From a virus, in the IMG/VR virus record IMGVR_UViG_3300044987_000826, positions 1 through 34,330 of that record: DNA of 34,330 nucleotides. One strand, given 5' to 3'. The position numbers and the translations under genes are program-made. Numbering within the stretch: position 1 is the stretch's first letter; each line of letters opens with the position of its first letter. Of this stretch, positions 29,133-34,330 are shown in pieces. The notes below the pieces were generated by a model that saw only the letters and a list, made by a program, of their open reading frames with translations, was not told where the DNA came from and ran no database searches.

Positions 29133-29906
29133 TTAGGAATTTAATTTAGTTAATAAGTTATTTAAGTTATGCTTCAATCCGCTTAAATCAACCTCCGGCT
29201 CCTTAGTCTCTGCAACTGCCTCAGCGGGTTGCTCCTCTTTAGGAGTGGTATCTATTGAAATAAGTGATTTAATTGCCTCGTTTATTTGTGCGACCCTGAT
29301 CTCGATAAACTCGAAAGCATCATCAGAGAAGCGGCCATCTTTCAATGACTTTAAGAGCATGCTCAGCTCTTTGCTAAGTTTAGCATGGTTGTCAAGAATA
29401 TCTTGACTAGTCAATGACTTGCCCACCTCTAAAGTAGGTGTGTTCATGTTAGCACCCCAAAGGACTGCCGAACCCTCAAAAAGTAAAATCTCTTTGATAA
29501 GATTGTACTCACCCTCTTGGCTTTTCTGGTTCTCTTGCTTGATAGTTCTAAAGCCTACTGAGTGCTGGTTAATATGCCCAGACTTGTAGAACTCCAGTAC
29601 ATCGTTGCCCCATGTAGTGTTAGGCACATCGGTTATTCCAACCAGATAGTCCTTTTCTACATACAGCTCAGAAAACTTGCCAATAGCCGATTTTAGGCTT
29701 GGGTTGTGGTCTGTCAGATGCCAAATAAGATTAGCACCCTTAGGACCTCTTTCTGTTAATGTCTTAGTGTAGGCATTGTGGTCAATGACATCATTGTCAA
29801 AGTCCTTACTGCCCATCTGGCTGATAGCTACCTTTACCTTTCTGGTAGTAGTGCTAACATCCTGCACTGAGTTGCTTACTGTCTTTTGTTCAAAGTATCT
29901 TTTCAT
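29133..29906 (-). CDS. Prohead protease (HK97 S78 type)
   Basis: A 257-residue protein starting MKRYFEQKTVSNSVQDV. LIWHLTDHNP carries the likely catalytic histidine and INQHSVGF the catalytic serine region; ILLFEGSAVLWGANMNTPT follows. The C-terminal 90 residues form a helical, acidic extension (PKEEQPAEAVAETKEPEVDL), maybe a scaffolding part. I chose the ATG at 29906. An in-frame GTG at 29981, overlapping the upstream stop and preceded by GGGGAGG, would add 25 residues and cannot be excluded. It would cut the capsid delta domain during head maturation. Confidence 0.85.
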   Translation of the reverse strand: MKRYFEQKTVSNSVQDVSTTTRKVKVAISQMGSKDFDNDVIDHNAYTKTLTERGPKGANLIWHLTDHNPSLKSAIGKFSELYVEKDYLVGITDVPNTTWGNDVLEFYKSGHINQHSVGFRTIKQENQKSQEGEYNLIKEILLFEGSAVLWGANMNTPTLEVGKSLTSQDILDNHAKLSKELSMLLKSLKDGRFSDDAFEFIEIRVAQINEAIKSLISIDTTPKEEQPAEAVAETKEPEVDLSGLKHNLNNLLTKLNS

Positions 29907-29973
29907 ATTCAATATTTTGGGAGGGTTGACCCTGGTTATTGTTTCATTATTCCGCAGTATTGACCGTAGTCGA

Positions 29974-30792
29974 TCAAGCACCTCCCCTGTTTATTAGTCT
30001 GCCTCTACTATCTCTTTTAGGTACAACAATATAAGAGCATCTGCAATTTATGACCATCGCTGCTGAGCCACCCGGAGCTAGAGGATATTCTATATTCTCT
30101 CCGCTTCTAGGATCGACAAAGTTGTCATAAAAGTCAACCACCTGACCATCCATGTTAAAATGGTCTTTGGGTTGCTCTGGCTTAAAACCTCTGGTCCTTG
30201 AATCTCTAAAGGCAATCCATTCTTTGACCATTGCGTAGTCAAAAGACTCGGCTGCTGCCTTTATCCCAGTGTTGGCTGCCCGACCTACCTCCGTTCTCAC
30301 AATCCTTTCGGCTTGCATGGCTGTAAACCCTGAGTCTTGTAGAATCTTTACTATCTCATCTACGGTTTGCTCTTTTATGATAGCATTCTGTAAAACGAGT
30401 AGTAAATGGTTTCTAAGTGTCTCTGAGGTCTTGACTACCGCAAACTGGAGCAAGGTCCTTTCTAGCTCATCCATGATAAACCTAGTCCACTGCTCATCTC
30501 TGCCTATCCCTTTCTGGTTAGCTTCCCTACGGATTAGCTTATACATCTGGTTGGCATGGTAGAGACCTACTTGCTTGTAGATGGCCTCTATTGGTTTATA
30601 GAGCTCATCATTCCAAAGCTGTGTCCTTAGTCTTGTCTGAGCTTGTCTGGCTCCAACTTTCTTTATTGTACCTATCAAAGAGCTGACAACCTTATCTAGT
30701 TGTCTTTTGACCTTAGGAAAGTGCGTTTTGGCAAACTTCCGATTGGTTCTCGTGAAGTTCTCCGCATACTCTTTTCTCTCTTTGTCGGTCAT
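29974..30792 (-). CDS. MuF-like head morphogenesis (minor capsid) protein
   Basis: A 272-residue protein: a helical N-terminal part, IVRTEVGRAANTGIKAAAES in the middle, then KEWIAFRDSRTRGFKPEQPK with DHFNMDGQVVDF and PGGSAAMVINCRCSYIV at the end. These are the hallmarks of the Mu gpF / SPP1 gp7 family, minor head proteins that sit near the portal and are packaged in the head. The cysteine pair in the INCRC motif is conserved in the family. It lies after the portal, as usual. Confidence 0.85.
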   Translation of the reverse strand: MTDKERKEYAENFTRTNRKFAKTHFPKVKRQLDKVVSSLIGTIKKVGARQAQTRLRTQLWNDELYKPIEAIYKQVGLYHANQMYKLIRREANQKGIGRDEQWTRFIMDELERTLLQFAVVKTSETLRNHLLLVLQNAIIKEQTVDEIVKILQDSGFTAMQAERIVRTEVGRAANTGIKAAAESFDYAMVKEWIAFRDSRTRGFKPEQPKDHFNMDGQVVDFYDNFVDPRSGENIEYPLAPGGSAAMVINCRCSYIVVPKRDSRGRLINRGGA

Positions 30793-30910
30793 CCATCAAT
30801 CTATTTTTTAGAGCCAATCGCTTGGCATCCATTTTAGCTTTTAATAACGCACAGCACCTCTCCCTTTTTGTTACCGGGTAGGTTGTGCTGACAATCTCAT
30901 CAATCGTCAT
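30713..30910 (-). CDS. Small ORF between portal and MuF gene
   Basis: A 65-residue protein: MTIDEIVSTTYPVTKRERCC then ALLKAKMDAKRLAL. It starts in the final 11 bases of the portal gene and runs 80 bases into the MuF gene, filling what would otherwise be a 107-base gap. I recall similar small ORFs in this position in Bacteroidota phages. The long overlap at its end makes the last 25 residues doubtful. Confidence 0.5.
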   Translation of the reverse strand: MTIDEIVSTTYPVTKRERCCALLKAKMDAKRLALKNRLMDDRQREKRVCGELHENQSEVCQNALS

Positions 30911-32354
30911 TCATCTCCTCATTTTCTACCTCATCTTCGACCTCGTTTACATCGCTGAGGTCCATGTTTGGAGTCTCGTACTCACTAAGTGGCATACCAT
31001 CTTGTGGAGTAATCCAAGGCTCATCAAAGAGAGGATTGTCTATTCTTTCTAGTCCTAAGTGCATCCTTTGCTCATTAGGGCTTAATGCCTTGAGAGTTTT
31101 AATCCAGTTGGACTTTTCGACTACATCTTCTTGGAGTTCGGTAAATACCGTATGGTCAAAGTCGATATAGACATTCTGACCTTTATAACCCCAGTCGGTT
31201 TGTAGCTTTCTGTTAAAGTGATTACGGAACGAAACCAACTGAGGCATGGCACAACGAGTCGTAAGAGCCTTTTCAGCCTCTCTGACATTGTTATAGGTCG
31301 AAGTCTCAGAATCACCCACCAGTTGGCTAGGTACTCCGTAAACAGAGCTAAAACGCTTCAAATCCCATTTTTCAGAGTCTATAATGGATAGCTCTACTGG
31401 ATTCAGCCCAACTGACTGCCATCCCATCTTGTAACCAGAGACACCAATGCGGCCCCAGTTCTCTGAGCCTACCCATTCTCCTTTACCTACTAGTTTACTC
31501 TTAATAGCTTCTACTTGCTTTCTTGTATCGGCTACATCTACCCCTCCACCGATAACCCTAGGATCATCGACATAAAGCACACCCTTAACGCCTTGATTTT
31601 CAAGCATGGCAGCACTAGCTTTGATAGCCGAGTTAGATCTGCTCAATCTTCTAAGGGCAGCCTTTAACGGACTCATTCCGTAAAGATGGGCTCCGTTGAT
31701 ATCCCAGTCATAGTTTTGGTACTTATCGTGCAAAACCTGACTTTTAGGGAATAAGGCATTGGAAAGGACCGGAATCATGTAACCCTCCTCGACAATAGGA
31801 AACATATTACTTGAAGCAATGATGTTTACCTCTTGGTAGGGTAGGTTGTGTAGTTGGTATGGTTTACCCTGATTGGCTCCCATGTCAAGCATCTGAGCCC
31901 AAACACAGCGACCACCAGTTATAAGTTTATATCCAGTTGAGTTAGCTACTAAGTCCTGAAAGGTCTCGTAGTCGTTAGGGTATCGTAAGAGTTCTGTGAG
32001 TCTGTCAACAAAGATAGGCTCTAGGGCTTTTTTCTTATACCCCATTGCCTTTTGGAAATCCTCAGTAGAGATGTCTTTCTTTCTCATCAATCCCTGATAA
32101 GACTTAAAGGCAGCCTCATCGACTACCTTGTAAGTTGACCATTCTGGTAGCTTACACTTATCTGTGATGAGAGTTATAGTGGAATAGAGGATATCGTTAA
32201 CCTGATAGCCATCCCGGATATAATTGGTCCGATTGTCAGTTATACCGACAAAAGTGCCACCAGTTACCTGATAGGAAGCAAAGGGCTGACCTACCGGCAT
32301 CATTGGCACTGCCTTTTTAGTTAACGCATCCCACGCATCTTTGATTCTGCCCAC
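30900..32354 (-). CDS. Portal protein (HK97 type)
   Basis: A 484-residue protein: NDILYSTITLITDKCKLPEW near the start, EVNIIASSNMFPIVEEGY, AHLYGMSPLKAALRRLSRSN in the crown/stem region, KRFSSVYGVPSQLVGDSETS and YNNVREAEKALTTRCAMPQL, all matching HK97-type portals. It ends in an acidic tail (EVEDEVENEEMNDD). The start is GTG at 32354, followed by GGC AGA. It forms the 12-fold channel through which TerL drives DNA. Confidence 0.9.
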   Translation of the reverse strand: MGRIKDAWDALTKKAVPMMPVGQPFASYQVTGGTFVGITDNRTNYIRDGYQVNDILYSTITLITDKCKLPEWSTYKVVDEAAFKSYQGLMRKKDISTEDFQKAMGYKKKALEPIFVDRLTELLRYPNDYETFQDLVANSTGYKLITGGRCVWAQMLDMGANQGKPYQLHNLPYQEVNIIASSNMFPIVEEGYMIPVLSNALFPKSQVLHDKYQNYDWDINGAHLYGMSPLKAALRRLSRSNSAIKASAAMLENQGVKGVLYVDDPRVIGGGVDVADTRKQVEAIKSKLVGKGEWVGSENWGRIGVSGYKMGWQSVGLNPVELSIIDSEKWDLKRFSSVYGVPSQLVGDSETSTYNNVREAEKALTTRCAMPQLVSFRNHFNRKLQTDWGYKGQNVYIDFDHTVFTELQEDVVEKSNWIKTLKALSPNEQRMHLGLERIDNPLFDEPWITPQDGMPLSEYETPNMDLSDVNEVEDEVENEEMNDD

Positions 32355-32364
32355 TTTCTTTATT

Positions 32365-33528
32365 TTACCAAGCCATCACCTCAAACTTAGGCTTGTTTAG
32401 TTTTGTATATATAGCATACCGCATCGCATCGCATAAGTGATCCCACATCTTGACTGGCTGCTCGTCTGGATGTACCTTGCCATCTTTGTCAACCTTCCAC
32501 TTGTAGGACCTAATCTCTTTAATTAGGTTGATAGACTCAGGTGTTACTACCAATGGCTGGCTTTTGACCTTTTGGATGCCAGCATAGACATCTTTCTCGG
32601 CAGGCTTGGCATTGTACCCAGCCCTTACCAGTTCCTCGATAGTCTTAGGCTCAGCAGCATCACAGTAAATCTCATCTGACCTCCTGATGTTTAAGAGCTT
32701 TAACCTTTCTATTAAATCGGTGGTTGTTAGCTTTGTCTCATAAAGCAACTCTTTGACAAATGTCTGGCTTTCGTAAAACCCGACCTTGACTAAGGCTGTT
32801 GGCACTGAGTACCCAAAGTCCAGACCATAAACGGTCTCGCAATCCTCTGGGAACTGACCTTGCCTCCAATGGGTGTAAATAATCTCTGATGACTTACCCC
32901 TCTCTCCCAACCCAAAGACTTTCCAAAGATTCTCATCTGCATCTTTCAGACTTTCAATCTCTGCTATCTGCTCACTTGGCAAGAATGGATTGTCTTTGTA
33001 GGTCGAGTGGATTAGGATATTGCTTTCTCTATCAGAGACATCATAGACCCAGCTCATCTCATCTACTGGGTTAAAGTCCAGAAAGATGGTTTGCTTGGTT
33101 CTAAGGGCTAACTGCTGATAAATCGAATGGGGCAATAAATTAGCCTCATTGATGTATAGTATATCCCTGCCCGGTCCTCTAACCTTACCAGAGTCCTCAG
33201 CCCCAAAAAACTCAATATATGAGCCATTAGGGTAGTGATAGACATTGTCGGTCTTGTTAAAGTTGTCATCAGAGTACAGCCCGGCATCCTCTAATATCTT
33301 TAGGATGTCTCTCCTTGCCCCTCTTTTAAGATGGGGTAGAGATGGGCTTACCACTGAGATAGTAACCTTTTCCTTATGCGGTATGTAAAGAGCTAGTAAT
33401 TGACTTATTGAGTAGGTCTTGCCAGATCGGGTTGAGCCTTGGTTGGCTATTACCCTATACTGTTTGGCCTGATAGGCTTGCAAATTCCTTTCAAAGACAC
33501 TGGTATATCTTATCTCAACTTGTCTCAT
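32365..33528 (-). CDS. terL: Terminase large subunit
   Basis: A 387-residue protein, short but complete. Walker A GSTRSGKT at 31-38 and Walker B ILYINE at 123-128 (glutamate 128) form the ATPase. The RNase H-like nuclease has acidic residues in GLDFGY (D237), IYCDAAEPK (D290) and HLCDAMRY (about D367). The closest type is PBSX-like. It begins 14 bases inside the end of terS. Confidence 0.95.
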   Translation of the reverse strand: MRQVEIRYTSVFERNLQAYQAKQYRVIANQGSTRSGKTYSISQLLALYIPHKEKVTISVVSPSLPHLKRGARRDILKILEDAGLYSDDNFNKTDNVYHYPNGSYIEFFGAEDSGKVRGPGRDILYINEANLLPHSIYQQLALRTKQTIFLDFNPVDEMSWVYDVSDRESNILIHSTYKDNPFLPSEQIAEIESLKDADENLWKVFGLGERGKSSEIIYTHWRQGQFPEDCETVYGLDFGYSVPTALVKVGFYESQTFVKELLYETKLTTTDLIERLKLLNIRRSDEIYCDAAEPKTIEELVRAGYNAKPAEKDVYAGIQKVKSQPLVVTPESINLIKEIRSYKWKVDKDGKVHPDEQPVKMWDHLCDAMRYAIYTKLNKPKFEVMAW

Positions 33529-33862
33529 TGGCTGGCTTGAATACTATGTTAATGCCTCCATCAACCTTAATATCTTGCTCGCCTTTTTCTTTCTGACCGA
33601 GTCTTTGCTTACCTAACCAGATAAGCATTGCTCTGTCTTTATCTTTAATAGCTGCATCGAATTGGACCTTTCTTAAAAGGCTTTCTCCTGATGCCTGCTT
33701 TTCTTGCTTAAATGCCACAAAATCTATACCTAAATCCGACTTACATCGTTGATACAGAGTGTTTTCGTGGATGCCTAACTGAGCTGCAACCTCTACCCCA
33801 GAGCAACCTGCCATGAGGTATTCGCCTACAAAATCCCAGTCTATTGTGGTGAGTGATGACAT
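33515..33862 (-). CDS. terS: Terminase small subunit, complete copy
   Basis: A 115-residue protein with an HTH (AGCSGVEVAAQLGIHENTL) and a C-terminal helical and beta tail ending KPANETS. It recognises the packaging site and activates TerL, with which it overlaps by 14 bases. The other end copy at 1-328 lacks only its end, so this is the complete gene. Its ATG overlaps the small basic gene upstream as TAATG. Confidence 0.85.
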   Translation of the reverse strand: MSSLTTIDWDFVGEYLMAGCSGVEVAAQLGIHENTLYQRCKSDLGIDFVAFKQEKQASGESLLRKVQFDAAIKDKDRAMLIWLGKQRLGQKEKGEQDIKVDGGINIVFKPANETS

Positions 33863-34002
33863 TACTTCTTTTGCTTGGCTCTTTTAGGTAGTTTTTTACC
33901 TTTAGAGGCCTTATTCCATTCCTCTACATTAACTCCTTGCTTTTCGAGCTTTTTCTTGTTAATGTTAAAGAAGGCTGCTTGGGCTCTGCTTTTGTAGGGC
34001 AT
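33862..34002 (-). CDS. Small basic protein upstream of terS (second copy)
   Basis: 46 residues, differing from 328-468 at one visible residue near the end (RAKQKK here, RAKKKK there) despite several silent base changes. Silent changes with an almost constant protein suggest that the sequence is under selection. It is linked to its neighbours by TAATG on both sides. Confidence 0.7.
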   Translation of the reverse strand: MPYKSRAQAAFFNINKKKLEKQGVNVEEWNKASKGKKLPKRAKQKK

Positions 34003-34040
34003 TACTTTCTCTTTTTTCTTTTCTTACAACCGCAAGCCAT
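34002..34040 (-). CDS. 12-residue micro-ORF MACGCKKRKKRK
   Basis: ATG at 34040 to TAA at 34002. Its ATG overlaps the upstream stop and its TAA overlaps the next ATG, both as TAATG. The peptide has a CGC pair followed by a basic run. The left end copy lacks exactly the 38 bases that would hold it and joins the flanking genes directly. It is either a translated micro-peptide or a neutral insertion. Confidence 0.35.
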   Translation of the reverse strand: MACGCKKRKKRK

Positions 34041-34318
34041 TACTTTCCTATTTTACCGCATTTCCAGAGGACCTTTCTGCTCCAGTAGTTGGCACTTAGT
34101 TTGGTATCTGTACCTTTTATGCCACCTGATCTCTCGCAATAAGACTTCCTTCTGGTCTTTGATTTGTGCTGGGTAAAGTCTTTCATAGAGCTGTCTCCGA
34201 AGTGGATTATCTTCTCTACCCCATTCTCACATGCCTTAACCACTTTCTTTTTGCCTGACAACCAACTTTTCATTGGCTTATTACAAGGCATCTCGGATTT
34301 AGGTACTCTCTTTATCAT
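34040..34318 (-). CDS. Lysine-rich conserved phage protein (second copy)
   Basis: 92 residues; differs from 468-746 at a few positions (WLSGKKKVVKACENGVEK here, WLKGKKKVVKACEGGKEK there; SYCERSGG here, SYCLRSGG there). It has the same NKP and YW...W features. It is the first gene of the packaging operon in this copy and starts just past the terminator. Confidence 0.75.
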   Translation of the reverse strand: MIKRVPKSEMPCNKPMKSWLSGKKKVVKACENGVEKIIHFGDSSMKDFTQHKSKTRRKSYCERSGGIKGTDTKLSANYWSRKVLWKCGKIGK

Positions 34319-34330
34319 ACAAAAAAGCCC

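Larger units (their letters stand above)
33538..34330. repeat. Right end copy of the terminal duplication
   Basis: Matches 1-758 with substitutions, one 3-bp and one 38-bp length difference. The last ten bases reach into the terminator at 748-781 of the left copy, where this copy is cut by the window edge. Confidence 0.9.

Noticed and set aside
28769-29149. Long rightward frame opposite the capsid coiled coil
   Set aside because: It mirrors the alanine- and lysine-rich codons of the delta domain; the capsid reading is certain and no second gene is needed.
1-34330. CRISPR array, integrase, insertion sequence or attachment site
   Set aside because: No spaced short repeats, recombinase or transposase motifs, or flanking repeats other than the end duplication were seen.

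Overview
The window is an essentially complete genome of a tailed siphophage of about 33.5 kb whose host is probably a member of the Bacteroidota. The virion genes are of the HK97 type with a long non-contractile tail. The host guess rests on promoter-like boxes matching the Bacteroidota pattern TAnnTTTG (some with an upstream TTTG), A/T-rich rather than Shine-Dalgarno-like leaders, an A/T-leaning composition, and small protein families I associate with Bacteroidota phages. The two ends carry the same genes (1-758 and 33538-34330) as related but non-identical copies. The map therefore closes into a circle, or is terminally redundant, with the join made from two sequence variants. No integrase, repressor cassette, tRNA or CRISPR array is visible, so there is no sign of lysogeny.

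Layout on the closed map: the late operon is leftward (minus strand). It starts near 746 with two small lysine-rich proteins and TerS, continues from the right end through TerL, portal, a small ORF, a MuF-like protein, prohead protease and major capsid protein (terminator at 27938-27966). It then runs through the connectors, tail tube, two tail chaperones joined by a likely -1 frameshift, tape measure, tail hub, tube-like proteins and a 1377-residue repetitive fibre with a signal peptide. Lysis genes follow (two small membrane proteins, a probable unimolecular spanin, an M15 endopeptidase), then a metallophosphoesterase and small genes ending at 11603. The rightward genes at 5569-11641 are the replication and recombination block: an SSB-like protein, NinG, an HTH protein, a DNA methyltransferase, a DnaA-C-like protein and several unknowns. 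The leftward block at 876-5474 starts with a ribbon-helix-helix-like protein and encodes a Stealth-like sugar-phosphate transferase, two glycosyltransferases, two SAM methyltransferases, a KdsC-like HAD phosphatase and three small unknowns. It probably modifies a glycan on the host surface or virion.

The least expected parts are the following. (1) A compact unit at 10273-10403 has a strong Bacteroidota-type promoter, about 95 nt that folds into two hairpins, and a 12-bp terminator, which suggests a phage small RNA. The roughly 300 bases beyond it read on the minus strand like a frameshifted coding remnant. (2) The packaging operon has a terminator with a 12-bp stem and UUCG loop sitting between a promoter-like box and its first gene. 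(3) A 12-residue micro-ORF, joined on both sides by TAATG, is present in one end copy and cleanly absent from the other. (4) The glycan cassette occupies about one eighth of the genome. (5) The probable fibre has a signal peptide.

All functions are read from motifs and gene order; no database search was run.
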